Source of the DNA: Consotaella aegiceratis
GTDB lineage: Bacteria; Pseudomonadota; Alphaproteobacteria; Rhizobiales; Rhizobiaceae
Direction of reading: 5' to 3'
Assembly: GCF_036541425.1 (NCBI RefSeq)
Contig: NZ_JAZHFT010000023.1
Coordinates: forward strand, 1-64,000
DNA length: 64,000 bases
Shown here: piece after piece, positions 47,126 to 56,022 of the stretch
How the letters are laid out: every line of letters begins with the position of its first letter
Numbering within the stretch: position 1 is the stretch's first letter
Notes under the pieces: generated by a model
What the model was told of the DNA's origin: nothing
The model's database searches: none
What the model saw: only the letters and a program-made list of their open reading frames with translations
Made by a program: the position numbers and the translations under genes

Positions 47126-48391
47126 TCAGCGTTTGCCGAGCAGCTTGGCGGCCAAACCGCCCGCTCTCTTGCGCGAGACCGTTTTCTGCTTGGCTGGAGA
47201 AATCGACTGGCCAAGCCGCTGGAATCCCTGCGCGACCTTCGAATTCTTCGAGACTTCGCGGATCATCTGACCGTTGTTGGCGGCCAAACCGAAGAGCTTC
47301 GCATCGAACCGGATGGTCTCGGCCGGGTCGATGCCGACCGCACTGGCAAAGGCCGCCGGCTTGATCTCCGGGCGCTTGGGAATGCCGATCTGGTTGAGCA
47401 CCAGCTTCGGCGGATCGTCGTTCGGCCGGGATTCGCCGAGAAACTCCAGGATGCCCTTCAGATTGCGCATGTTGGCGAGGTCGGGCGCGGCGGTGATGAC
47501 GATCTCGTCGACATCCGACAGAAGCCGCTTCACCCAGCCCGTCCACATGTGCGGCAGGTCGAGCAGCGTCAGCCGGGCGCTCGACCGCACCACCTCCAGC
47601 AACCGGTCGAACTCCCGTTCTTCCAGGTCGTAGGCGTCGTCCAGCGACAGCGGCGGCGTGAGAAGGTTGAGGCGGTCGCTGCGCGACACCGACAGGCGGT
47701 CCAGGAGAACGCCGTCCAGCCGGTCCACGTCGCGGATCACGTCGAGGATGCCCTGCGGCGCCTCGGTGTTGAAGTCGAGACCGACCGTGCCGAACGGCAG
47801 ATCCATGTCGACCAGGAGCACATCCGCGTCGAGCTCGTTGGCGAGCGCCCAGGCGGTGTTGTGGGCCACCGTCGAGGAGCCGACGCCGCCCCGCGCGCCG
47901 AAGAAGGCGCAGACTCGGCCGATGTCGAGGGTTTCGCTGCTGCGATAAAGCCGGGCGACGCTGTTGATCAGCGCCGCGATGTCCACCGGCGTCACCAGAT
48001 AGTCGCTGACGCCGCGGGTCAGCAGCTCACGATAGAGCGACACGTCGTTGCGCCGGCCGACGACGATGACCTTGGTGCTCGTCAGGCAGTGCTCGGCAAG
48101 CGTTTCAAGGCGCGCGAAGAGAGCCTCGTCCTCCGCGTCGCTCTCGACGACGATCAGGTTCGGCGTCGGCGCCTGATTGTAGACGTCGATCGCCGCGCCG
48201 AGTCCCCCTGGATGGATGCTCATGCGGGTGCGCTGCATGCGCCGGTCGCCCAGGGCGGCTTCGGCGCTGGCCTTCAGCCCCGGATCGTCGCCGAACACCG
48301 CGATCGCGATCTGCGGCACCACCACGTCCGGCAGCGCGGCGGATGCGCTCGCGCGGGCCTCATCGGGAGCTGACACAGCGATGGACGACAT
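47126..48391 (-). CDS. cpaE: Tad pilus assembly ATPase-like protein (CpaE/TadZ)
   Basis: 421 residues. An N-terminal receiver-like domain (to about 150) lacks a clear phosphorylation site. The ParA/MinD-like domain starts with FFGARGGVGSSTVAHNTAWAL, a deviant Walker A, then DVLLVDMDLPFGTVGLDFNTE. It places the pilus at the pole in relatives. The start has a weak ribosome site. Follows cpaB after 42 bases. Confidence 0.92.
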   Translation of the reverse strand: MSSIAVSAPDEARASASAALPDVVVPQIAIAVFGDDPGLKASAEAALGDRRMQRTRMSIHPGGLGAAIDVYNQAPTPNLIVVESDAEDEALFARLETLAEHCLTSTKVIVVGRRNDVSLYRELLTRGVSDYLVTPVDIAALINSVARLYRSSETLDIGRVCAFFGARGGVGSSTVAHNTAWALANELDADVLLVDMDLPFGTVGLDFNTEAPQGILDVIRDVDRLDGVLLDRLSVSRSDRLNLLTPPLSLDDAYDLEEREFDRLLEVVRSSARLTLLDLPHMWTGWVKRLLSDVDEIVITAAPDLANMRNLKGILEFLGESRPNDDPPKLVLNQIGIPKRPEIKPAAFASAVGIDPAETIRFDAKLFGLAANNGQMIREVSKNSKVAQGFQRLGQSISPAKQKTVSRKRAGGLAAKLLGKR

Positions 48392-48433
48392 GGCCGGCTT
48401 GTTCCCGCTAGACGTTCGAAGAATGGGGAGCGG

Positions 48434-49237
48434 TCATCGGCCCGGCCGCTCGGTATGGCGGGAAACCTGAACGACCTCGACCTTGCCGTCGCGATGGACC
48501 CGCACGGTGGCGCCCTGACGGGCGGTCGCGCCTTCGATCTCGTCGCGGTCGGCGATCGACCGCAGCGCCAGCGACAACGTCCCTTCCGCCTGTGCGGCAT
48601 TGACGACTTCCACCTGCCGGGGATCGAGTTCCAGCGTGGCGGTCCGGCCGACCACCACCTTTTGCGGATCGGCCGGGTCCATCTGCTGGGTCTGGTCGAC
48701 CGCGAGCACGCGAATGTTGCGCAGAATCGTCCGGCTGACCGGCGCACCGCTGCCGCCCCCGTCGTCGTCGGGCACGATCGTCTGCACCACGTCGACCCGG
48801 TCGTCGGGCAGCACGAAGCCGCCGGCGGTGGTTTCCGCCGAAATGCGCACCGCCGCGGCCCGCTTGCCGGGCGGCAGAAGCGCCGACATGTAGCCGAAGC
48901 CGTCGGGCGCCAGCTTGTCCTCGCGGATCGGCTCGCCGGCCGTGAACTGGCTGCGCACCATCGACCCGGCCAGGTCCTGCATGGCGTCGGGTCGAGCCGG
49001 GCGGGTGATGAGATCCTCGCTCACCGTCTCCGCCGGCCATGGCTTCCAGGCCATCATCGTCTCGTCGAGCACGGTGCCCATGCCGACCGAGGCGGCCGCC
49101 ACCAGCACGTCGGTCGTCTCGACCGGCGGCGCCGGCACGATTTCGACCACGGGCTCCGGATCTTCCCCGGTCAGCGTCAGCCAGGCGGCGAGGCCGCCGC
49201 AGGCGATTGCAACGATGAGGATGACGATTCGAATCAT
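48434..49237 (-). CDS. cpaB: Tad pilus assembly protein CpaB/RcpC
   Basis: 267 residues, with one N-terminal membrane helix. The SAF domain reads VLVAAASVGMGTVLDETMMAWKPWP, and FVLPDDRVDVVQTIVPDDDG and ILRNIRVLAVDQ follow as in RcpC. The protein sits in the periplasm near the outer-membrane channel CpaC. It is encoded after the small lipoprotein, with a 101-base gap. Normal length. Confidence 0.92.
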   Translation of the reverse strand: MIRIVILIVAIACGGLAAWLTLTGEDPEPVVEIVPAPPVETTDVLVAAASVGMGTVLDETMMAWKPWPAETVSEDLITRPARPDAMQDLAGSMVRSQFTAGEPIREDKLAPDGFGYMSALLPPGKRAAAVRISAETTAGGFVLPDDRVDVVQTIVPDDDGGGSGAPVSRTILRNIRVLAVDQTQQMDPADPQKVVVGRTATLELDPRQVEVVNAAQAEGTLSLALRSIADRDEIEGATARQGATVRVHRDGKVEVVQVSRHTERPGR

Positions 49238-49338
49238 GCGGCTGCGTCAACCATGGTCGCGTTCCGGTGAGTGGGCGTCACTTTAGCCGGGCCGCGTTGA
49301 CCGCGGGTTAACCGCGCTTCGGCCGTCCCGGCGGCCGA

Positions 49339-49620
49339 TCACTCGTCGCTCGCCTGCTCGCCGTCATCCGAAGAGCTGCTCTCCGAATCGCTTCCACTCA
49401 CATGCGCCTGTTGGACCCGCGCGGCCACCTTGCCGTCGGTGCGGATCTCGGTCGTATTGCGGTGAACGGGGAACGGGTCGATGGTCTGGATCGCGATATT
49501 GGCCTCCATGGCGTTGCCCGCGCCGAACGAGACCGAATCGCGCCGGTCGATATAGTCGGTGCATCCGCCCATGAGCACGACGGCGCCGAGAAGCATCGTC
49601 TTACGGCTGAACCGTTCCAT
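49339..49620 (-). CDS. Small pilus-locus lipoprotein (CpaD-like position)
   Basis: 93 residues. Lipobox VLMGGC near residue 20 predicts an outer-membrane lipoprotein. The middle (RRDSVSFGAGNAMEANIAIQ, then a TIDPFPVH segment) resembles short lipoproteins encoded after rcpA in other alphaproteobacterial Tad loci. The C-terminus is Ser/Asp/Glu-rich and probably disordered. It starts 20 bases inside the cpaC frame. Much shorter than CpaD of Caulobacter, so the name CpaD is not applied. Confidence 0.7.
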   Translation of the reverse strand: MERFSRKTMLLGAVVLMGGCTDYIDRRDSVSFGAGNAMEANIAIQTIDPFPVHRNTTEIRTDGKVAARVQQAHVSGSDSESSSSDDGEQASDE

Positions 49621-51130
49621 GATCGTCGGCCTCCTTCCAATCGATGATATGGCCATAGGGCCCGACGATACCCGTCCCGTCCCGGAAGGAGCGGAGCATG
49701 TCCTTGTCCACCTCCAGGAGGCCGAGCGCGAACAGCTCGAAATCGTTGGCCGGGCTGGTGCCGTCGAGCGGCGAGCGCAACCGCTCGTCGGGCCGGGCCG
49801 GGCGCACGATGCGCGGCGTCACCACGACCACCAGATCGCTCTCCTCTTTCTGGAACGAGGTCGAGCGGAACAGCGTGCCGAGGATCGGCAGCTGACCGAT
49901 CCAAGGCAGTTGTTCGACGGTCCTGGAATTCACCGTCTGCAGCAGTCCGGCGAGCGCGAAGCTCTGGCCGTCGCGCAGCTCCAGCACGGTTTGGGCCTTA
50001 CGCGAGGTGAAGCCCGGATTCCCGTCGACATTGACCGCATCGTCGATTTCGCTCACCTCGGTCATGATCCGCAGATTGATCAGGCCATGGTCGAGCACGG
50101 TCGGTTGGAATTCCAGGCGCACGCCGTAGGGCCTGTAGTCGGTCTGGGTGGCCGTCGTATTGCCGTTGCTCACCACGGTCTGGATCGGCACTTCGCCGCC
50201 GGCGTGGAAGCTCGCCTTCTCGCCGCTCACCGTTGCCAGGTTCGGCTGTGCCAGACGCCGCACCAGGCCCTTCGCCTCGAGCGCGTTGATGATCATGTCT
50301 ACCTTGACACCGGCGCTCTCCAGCACCTGGGCGATCATCGATCCGAACGGGGTGCCCTGGGAATTTCGGCCGGTGTCCGTATCGATCTGAGAGATGACGC
50401 CCTGGTAGTTGTCGTAGCCGGCCGCCGCCTCAGGGCTTTCGGCGGCATTGAGGCGCATGCGCGAGCCCGTCACGCCAAGCGACGTGCCGCCTCTGACGCG
50501 CAGGTTGACGCCGAGGTCGCGGCCGGCGCTGCGTCGGGCCTCCAGCACCCGCACTTCGAGCGAGACCTGCTGCGCGTCGGTGACCGCGAGCGCGTTGATC
50601 ACGGGATCGGTCGAGAATTGCTGGGCGATCTCCACCGCCCTCGTCACGTCCGGCGCACTGTCCACCGTGCCGGACAGATGAATGCGGTTGTTGAAGTTGG
50701 TGACCGTGACGTGCGAGCCGGGCACGGCGGCACGGATCGCCGCCTGCACCTCGCTGAAATCGATGCTGACGGTGGTGTCGAGCACGCCCAGCAGACCGTC
50801 GCCGTCATTGAAGATGGAAATGTTGGTGACGCCGGTCGTCTTGCCCTGAATGTAGAAGGAGCGTTCCGACAGCGGCACCACGTCCGCCACGTCCATGTTG
50901 CCGACGACGAGATTGGCGAAGGGCTGGGTGGTGGTGATGGTGAAGGTCGACCCGGGCCGCACGACGATCTTCGTCACGACCCCGTTGCCGATGCGGACCA
51001 GCCGTTCCTGCGCCTGCGCCTGGAGCGGCGCCGACGGCAGGATGATCAAGCCTGCAAGCAGGGCCAAAGCAGTCAACCGCCCGCGAGTGGAGCGTTTGCT
51101 TGGGTGATCGTCATCTGGGAAAGCCCGCAC
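49601..51130 (-). CDS. cpaC: Tad pilus outer-membrane secretin (CpaC/RcpA)
   Basis: 509 residues. Signal peptide (about 1-41, ending LQAQAQ), a pilus-type N0 domain (RPGSTFTITTTQPFANLVVGNMDVADVVPL), a BON-like segment (VPGSHVTVTNFNNRIHLSGTV), and the secretin core ending VVVVTPRIVRPARPDE. It forms the outer-membrane pore. The start is GTG at 51130, with AGGATGAGG just before. The 287 bases between it and the upstream gene hold no recognised gene. Confidence 0.93.
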   Translation of the reverse strand: MRAFPDDDHPSKRSTRGRLTALALLAGLIILPSAPLQAQAQERLVRIGNGVVTKIVVRPGSTFTITTTQPFANLVVGNMDVADVVPLSERSFYIQGKTTGVTNISIFNDGDGLLGVLDTTVSIDFSEVQAAIRAAVPGSHVTVTNFNNRIHLSGTVDSAPDVTRAVEIAQQFSTDPVINALAVTDAQQVSLEVRVLEARRSAGRDLGVNLRVRGGTSLGVTGSRMRLNAAESPEAAAGYDNYQGVISQIDTDTGRNSQGTPFGSMIAQVLESAGVKVDMIINALEAKGLVRRLAQPNLATVSGEKASFHAGGEVPIQTVVSNGNTTATQTDYRPYGVRLEFQPTVLDHGLINLRIMTEVSEIDDAVNVDGNPGFTSRKAQTVLELRDGQSFALAGLLQTVNSRTVEQLPWIGQLPILGTLFRSTSFQKEESDLVVVVTPRIVRPARPDERLRSPLDGTSPANDFELFALGLLEVDKDMLRSFRDGTGIVGPYGHIIDWKEADDHGTVQP

Positions 51131-51417
51131 GCCTCATCCTTTGCCCGGGCGACAGCCTGTCCCTCCAGCCGCCCGAGGCTTGTCCAGCGCTGGTCATGGG
51201 CACTCCCGCCGAGCCGGACACTTCGAAGCTCGTGTCCTCGATCGGCCGGCAGCGCAGGCCTTCCAGCGTCGCCTGTCTTTCGGAAGCGACTGTGCCTGCC
51301 TTTGGTTAATGGCCGGTCAACGGCGAGGGCCCAACACGATCGCGAGCCCGCAAAAGGGGCCCGACAGCGCCCACGGCACGGGATCTCGTCCGGCCCTGTC
51401 GTCCAGGCGCGAAGGGT

Positions 51418-52086
51418 TCATTTCAACCGGTAGGCCACCGATCCGTCCGGCAGTTCCTGGCGCTCGAAGCGCGTCGACGGCGTCGCGCGCGTGCTTCCCG
51501 CCGGATCGATCGAACCGACCGCCAGCGGATCCAGGCCTGACCCCTGATCCGGTCCGGGTCCGGCCGCCACCAGACTGGACGCGACATCGGTTGAGACCGT
51601 ATCGGCAAGCTGGGCGATCTCGGCAACGGCCGCCGCGAAGGCCTCGTCCATTCGGGCGCCGGTATCCAACATGACGCCAGCGCTGTCCTCGACCGAGGCA
51701 TGCAGGTCTCCGAGGCCCGTCTGCAGCCCCCGCAGGCCCAGATCGATCTGATCGAAGCGGGCGGTAACCGTCTCGCCCATGGCGCCGATCCGGCTCGCGA
51801 CGCTCGTATCGACGCGATCGAGGCCGGAATCGAAATGATCGCCGAGCCGATGCTCGACGCCGTCGAGGGCCGACAGGCGGCGATCGATCTCGCGCAGCTC
51901 CTGAAGCGGCCGCCACGTCACCACCGTTGCGACCGAAAGGGTCGCCGCGACCGCAAGACACGCCCCGCTGAACATCAGCACCAGGCTGTGGCTGGATCGC
52001 TTCGACGACGCCTCGACCGCATCGTCGCGGTCCTTGTACTCGGTCTCGGAAAGCTCGATGGCCTTGGTCCAGGTCGTATACGCGTT
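51418..52086 (-). CDS. Unrecognised membrane protein with coiled coil in the Tad locus
   Basis: 222 residues. A short cytoplasmic N-terminus rich in charged residues is followed by one membrane helix (SLVLMFSGACLAVAATLSVATVV, about 35-57). About 75 residues of heptad-like coiled coil follow, with repeated LRxIDRRLSALDGVEHRLG-type periodicity, and then a Pro/Ser/Gly-rich tail. GTG at 52086 has AAAGG eight bases upstream; GTG at 52110 is possible. It lies between tadD and cpaC on the same strand, 27 bases after tadD. No family recognised; an accessory role in pilus assembly is guesswork. Confidence 0.65.
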   Translation of the reverse strand, partial: NAYTTWTKAIELSETEYKDRDDAVEASSKRSSHSLVLMFSGACLAVAATLSVATVVTWRPLQELREIDRRLSALDGVEHRLGDHFDSGLDRVDTSVASRIGAMGETVTARFDQIDLGLRGLQTGLGDLHASVEDSAGVMLDTGARMDEAFAAAVAEIAQLADTVSTDVASSLVAAGPGPDQGSGLDPLAVGSIDPAGSTRATPSTRFERQELPDGSVAYRLK

Positions 52087-52113
52087 CACTGTTCGACCTT
52101 TCGTCTGCACGTC

Positions 52114-52611
52114 TCAGCCGTGTCCGGCGAGCGACGTGGAATTGCGCATAAGCTGCAGGTTGTTGGCGATCGTGAGATTGTCCGGCGCCAGGGCGCTCGC
52201 TCGCATCAGATTGGTCTGAGCGGCGTTCAGGTCGCCCCGCAGCAGATAGGAATAACCGAGATTGTTGAAATATTCGGCGCTGTCGGGCGTGAGCAAGGCC
52301 AGCGCCCGATAGGCCTCGTCGGCGGTGTCGAATCGCGACAGTTGGTCGGCGGACGCCGCAAGGCCAAGCCAAGCCGCGGGATTCTGGGGGTAGACCTCGG
52401 CCGATTTCTTGAAAAGCGCGTAGGACCGTCCGTAGTTCTTCGCCTTGAACTGCCGCTTCCCTTCGCGAATCAGATCACCGGTCTTGACGTCTTCGATCGA
52501 AGACGGGTTCGGCCGCGTGATCGAGCCGACGGCGTCCTCCAGGCTGTCGGACCGACAACTGGAGAGAACGCAAACGGCGGCCAGGGCAAGGGCAGCGGAG
52601 ACCTTCGTCAT
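52114..52611 (-). CDS. tadD: TPR lipoprotein TadD
   Basis: 165 residues. Lipobox VLSSC at about residue 19. Three tetratricopeptide-like repeats follow (GKRQFKAKNYGRSYALFKKSAEVYPQNP, then ADEAYRALALLTPDSAEYFNNLGYSYLLRGD, then AQTNLMRASALAPDN). TadD is an outer-membrane pilotin-like factor. Here it is the first gene of the leftward Tad unit, whereas in most loci it comes last. Shorter than the usual 200-260 residues. Confidence 0.82.
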   Translation of the reverse strand: MTKVSAALALAAVCVLSSCRSDSLEDAVGSITRPNPSSIEDVKTGDLIREGKRQFKAKNYGRSYALFKKSAEVYPQNPAAWLGLAASADQLSRFDTADEAYRALALLTPDSAEYFNNLGYSYLLRGDLNAAQTNLMRASALAPDNLTIANNLQLMRNSTSLAGHG

Positions 52612-52913
52612 TACAGGAATCCCATGGAACGGCCGGCTGCGGCCGCCGATATCGCGCCGGTCTCCGCCGAATGCGGAGCGGCCGGCTCGTCACTCCTTCA
52701 AAGTGCCAGCTCCCTGTTAATACCCGGTTGACGATGCTCGGGAAGCCGTCGGCGTTACACAACGGGCGACAGCGATACCTGCGTCCCTTCGTCACCTTTG
52801 ACATGGGCCATCGCAGCTTGTGAGCACGCTACTGTAGAGCTATTCTATTTTAAAAGGCCGACTGAAGTGCGGCCTTGAGGCGTTTGGGTGGTCTTTGGAA
52901 GAGGAGAGGAACG
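52612..52913. other. Divergent promoter region between tadD and the multiheme operon
   Basis: 302 bases with no gene. The right part carries a good sigma-70-like promoter, listed next. No known operator was identified for either direction. Confidence 0.45.
52818..52846 (+). promoter_or_regulatory. Promoter of the multiheme cytochrome operon
   Basis: TTGTGA (52818-52823) and TATTCT (52841-52846) are separated by 17 bases, followed by an AT-rich start region. It lies 68 bases before the first start codon, leaving a leader of about 60 bases. Prediction by eye. Confidence 0.45.
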
Positions 52914-54077
52914 ATGAGATTTTTCACGCGGGCTGCCATGGTGGCGGCCGTCGCGGCGGGGTTGATGGCCTGGGCCGGTACCGGAAGCCCGGCTTTGGCG
53001 CAGGACGCGGCCGCGGTGCCCGATCCCGCGACGCTGATGCCCGAGATTCCGAACCTCGACGCCTGGCGCCAATCGCCGCATGCCGACGTCAAGAGCGAGG
53101 CGTTCCGCCACTGGGATGAAGATGGCGTCGTCGAAGAGGCTTGCGCCAAGTGCCATTCGACTGCCGGCTTCCAGGACTTCCTTGGTGCCGACGGCAGCGC
53201 GGAAGGCTCGATTGACTCCGAGCATCCCACCGATGTCGCCGAAGCGCCCGGCATCGCCTGCATGGCTTGCCACAACGACGTCGCGCAGAACATGACGGTC
53301 GTTCCGTTCCCGTCTGGCGAAGAAGTGGAAGTCTATACCGCCGACGCCCGCTGCATGGTCTGCCATGCGGGCCGTGCCTCGACGCCCGATGTGGAAAAGG
53401 CGGTGGCCGATGCCGGTGTCGGGGACGACACCCCGTCCAGCGATCTCAGCTTCATCAACGTCCACTATCGCGCCGCTGCGGCCACCCGATACGGCGGCGA
53501 AGTGCGGGGCGGCTTCGAATACGAAGGAATGGAGTACGCCGGCTACTTCTTCCACGATCAGGCTTCGCAGACCTGCAACGATTGCCACAACCCGCATACC
53601 GTCGAGGTCAAGGTCGCTACGTGTGTCGAATGCCATCAGGAGGTCTCTGCGGACGACAAGGAATCGCTGCTCGCGATTCGCACGTCGAAGACCGACTTCG
53701 ACGGCAACGGCGACACCAGCGAGGGCATTCACGCCGAAGTCGACGCGCTGCACGAGCAGCTGTATGCGGCGATCCAGAGCTACGCCAAGAACGTGGTCGG
53801 CAGTTCGATCGCCTACAACGAGCACACCTATCCGTACTTCCTCGCCGATACCGATGATAGCGGCGCGATCGAGGATGCGGAAAATCAGCGTTCGAACGGC
53901 TTCAAGTCCTGGACGCCGCGTCTGCTGAAAGCAGCGTACAACTTCCAGTTCGTGGAAAAGGATCCGGGGGCCTACGCTCACAATCCGAACTACGTGATCC
54001 AGCTGATGCACGACAGCATCGCCGACTTGGCTACGGCAGATGACAGCATCACGGTTCCCGGCGAGCGTCCGGAGTGA
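52914..54077 (+). CDS. Periplasmic pentaheme cytochrome c
   Basis: 387 residues with a signal peptide (about 1-30, ending PALAQ). Five CxxCH heme motifs begin at Cys77, Cys116, Cys147, Cys221 and Cys237. The C-terminal 130 residues carry no heme and are rich in Asp, Glu and aromatic residues, including a possible calcium-type loop (DTDDSGAIEDAE, near 311). GAGGAGAGG precedes ATG at 52914. The heme layout suggests an electron carrier or small multiheme reductase. It is first of an operon with an OTR-type cytochrome and a cytochrome b, so it probably shares their electron path. I do not recognise a named family. Confidence 0.88.
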   Translation: MRFFTRAAMVAAVAAGLMAWAGTGSPALAQDAAAVPDPATLMPEIPNLDAWRQSPHADVKSEAFRHWDEDGVVEEACAKCHSTAGFQDFLGADGSAEGSIDSEHPTDVAEAPGIACMACHNDVAQNMTVVPFPSGEEVEVYTADARCMVCHAGRASTPDVEKAVADAGVGDDTPSSDLSFINVHYRAAAATRYGGEVRGGFEYEGMEYAGYFFHDQASQTCNDCHNPHTVEVKVATCVECHQEVSADDKESLLAIRTSKTDFDGNGDTSEGIHAEVDALHEQLYAAIQSYAKNVVGSSIAYNEHTYPYFLADTDDSGAIEDAENQRSNGFKSWTPRLLKAAYNFQFVEKDPGAYAHNPNYVIQLMHDSIADLATADDSITVPGERPE

Positions 54078-54111
54078 TAGCCTGCCTGCCTTAGTAGGCT
54101 GAAGATTGGAG

Positions 54112-54132
54112 ACGGCCGCCTCGGGCGGCCGT
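54112..54132 (+). terminator. Internal hairpin between the two cytochrome c genes
   Basis: ACGGCCGCC and GGCGGCCGT pair perfectly around TCG, followed by TTTCTG. It lies 34 bases after the pentaheme gene and 40 before the next start. It is probably a partial terminator that lowers expression of the later genes relative to the pentaheme carrier. Confidence 0.6.
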
Positions 54133-54171
54133 TTCTGCCGCGTTGGCTGGCGTTCGTATACGGGGGAATGC

Positions 54172-56022
54172 ATGATGAGGACAACGCTCCGTCGCCTGTT
54201 GATCGCGGCAGCGTTGATGTCGGCGGCCGCCACGTCGGTCGTCGCTCAAACGAACGATCCATCGTCAACGCCGACCCCCGCTGCCGAGCCCGCGCCGGCG
54301 TCACCGGCCGCCGAAGCTCCAGCCGCGCCTGAGGCTCCGGACGCCATCGTCGTTCCGACGTCCACCGCCGATCACAGCCAGTTCAAGGAACTCGCGGGTC
54401 CGTTCAAGAATGCGCAGGAGGTCAACCAGGCCTGCCAGTCCTGCCACAACACCGGTCCCGACCAGCTGCACGGCACCATCCACTTCACCTGGACATGGCC
54501 GACCGGTGCGGCGGGCGATACGGCCGGGGGCGACACCGAGCTGCTCGGCATGCGCCACGTCGCCAACGGCTTCCTGCTCTCCACTCCGTCCAATATCGAC
54601 GCCTGCACGTCCTGCCACATCGCCGGCACCCGTTTCGACGACACCGCGATGTTCGACGCCTCATCGGAGCCGGTGGCGCCGGTCGACTGCCTGACCTGCC
54701 ACGAACCGAGCGGCCAGTGGGCCAAGGCGAATTTCCACGAGGGCGGGGCCGCCTGCTCGATGTGCCACGACGAGCGCCCGAACGGCCGCACGCCGGAGGT
54801 CAAGGACCTGGCCGCGGCCGCCCAGTCGGTCGGGCCGACGACGCGCGCCGCCTGTGGCGCCTGCCACTTCAACGCCGATGGCGGCCCGGGCGTCAAGCAC
54901 GGCGATCTCAACGCCGATCTGATCAATCCGGCGGCGACGCTCGACGTCCATATGGCGGCAGCGCCCGATGGCGCGGGCTTTACCTGCTCGACCTGCCACA
55001 CCACCAAGGACCACGTCATCGCCGGCAGCCGCTACGAAGGCGGACCGTCGATCACGCCGGACAATCCGGCCCTGTCGGGACCGGCCGCCTCGTGCCAGAG
55101 CTGCCACAGCTCGACGCCGCACAAGGACCTTGCCGAAGGCTCGCGGCTTGACGGCCATATCGACCGCGTAGCCTGCGAGACCTGCCACATCCCGTCTGTC
55201 GCGCGCGGCGAAATGGCGACGCGCACGTCCTGGGACTGGTCGACCATGGGCCGGATCGGCCGCAATCGGAAGCCGATGGTCGAGAAGGACAAGGATGGCC
55301 ATGCCACCTACGCCACTGAAAAGGGCGATCTCGGCTGGTCCAAGGACCTTCAGCCGACGCTGATCTGGTCGAACGGCAAGCTGGCGTTTCGCCATCCCGG
55401 CGATCCGTTACCGGACGACACCGAGCTGATCGAGGCCGCCAACAACAACGCCCGAGGCGGTGCCGCCCGGCGCAGTGCTCCCTCGAACGATGACGGCGAA
55501 GCCGAGGCCGAAGACCCGGCAAAGGCCTTCGACGACGCGCCCTGGATGGCCTCTTATGAAGGCGAGCCGGTCGCCGAGGATTCGCGCATCGCTCCGGTCA
55601 AGGTGATGAACTCGGTGGTGCCGGTCGACGCCGAGAGCCGCAGGCTGGCGGCCGTTCAGTTTTCGGGCCGCGGCGGCGACGCGTTGTGGAACCGCTTCAA
55701 CTGGAAGAGCGCCGTGGAAGCCGGCATGGAAGCGGCCGGCGTGCCGTTCAGCGGCGAGGTCGCCTTCGCCCGAGTTCGGCAGATGATTCCGATCAACCAC
55801 ATGGTCGCTCCGGCGGACCAGGCGCTCGACTGCGGTGCCTGCCACAGCTCGGACGGTCTGCTCGCCGGACTGCCGGGCGGCTTCCTTCCGGGTCGCGACG
55901 GCTTCGTGCTGCTCGACTGGGCCGGCCTGGCAATCTTGGCCGCGACGCTCGCTGCCGTGCTGCTGCACGGACTGCTGCGCTTCGGCTTCGGCATCTTCTA
56001 CAAGGGACCGCGTCATGGCTGA
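54172..56022 (+). CDS. Nonaheme cytochrome c of the octaheme tetrathionate reductase (OTR) family, membrane-anchored
   Basis: 616 residues. Signal peptide (about 1-25, ending VVAQ), a Pro/Ala-rich linker, then nine CxxCH motifs starting at Cys88, 145, 173, 195, 228, 272, 308, 335 and 554. FKELAGPFKNAQEV, SVGPTTRAACGACHFNADGGPGVKHGDLN and LDVHMAAA match the OTR family (TIGR04315), whose Shewanella member reduces tetrathionate, nitrite and hydroxylamine in vitro. Usual members have eight hemes; the motif at 195 (CSMCH) looks like the extra one. About 578-605 is a membrane helix that anchors the C-terminus. It overlaps the cytochrome b gene by eight bases. No CxxCK is present. Physiological substrate unknown. 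Confidence 0.85.
   Translation: MMRTTLRRLLIAAALMSAAATSVVAQTNDPSSTPTPAAEPAPASPAAEAPAAPEAPDAIVVPTSTADHSQFKELAGPFKNAQEVNQACQSCHNTGPDQLHGTIHFTWTWPTGAAGDTAGGDTELLGMRHVANGFLLSTPSNIDACTSCHIAGTRFDDTAMFDASSEPVAPVDCLTCHEPSGQWAKANFHEGGAACSMCHDERPNGRTPEVKDLAAAAQSVGPTTRAACGACHFNADGGPGVKHGDLNADLINPAATLDVHMAAAPDGAGFTCSTCHTTKDHVIAGSRYEGGPSITPDNPALSGPAASCQSCHSSTPHKDLAEGSRLDGHIDRVACETCHIPSVARGEMATRTSWDWSTMGRIGRNRKPMVEKDKDGHATYATEKGDLGWSKDLQPTLIWSNGKLAFRHPGDPLPDDTELIEAANNNARGGAARRSAPSNDDGEAEAEDPAKAFDDAPWMASYEGEPVAEDSRIAPVKVMNSVVPVDAESRRLAAVQFSGRGGDALWNRFNWKSAVEAGMEAAGVPFSGEVAFARVRQMIPINHMVAPADQALDCGACHSSDGLLAGLPGGFLPGRDGFVLLDWAGLAILAATLAAVLLHGLLRFGFGIFYKGPRHG

Noticed and set aside
45528..47270. 580-codon rightward frame opposite cpaF
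   Set aside because: Antisense of a conserved ATPase and runs into an intergenic gap without any domain.
54172..56022. CxxCK active-site heme motif as in NrfA-type reductases
   Set aside because: No CxxCK occurs in the protein; all nine motifs are CxxCH.
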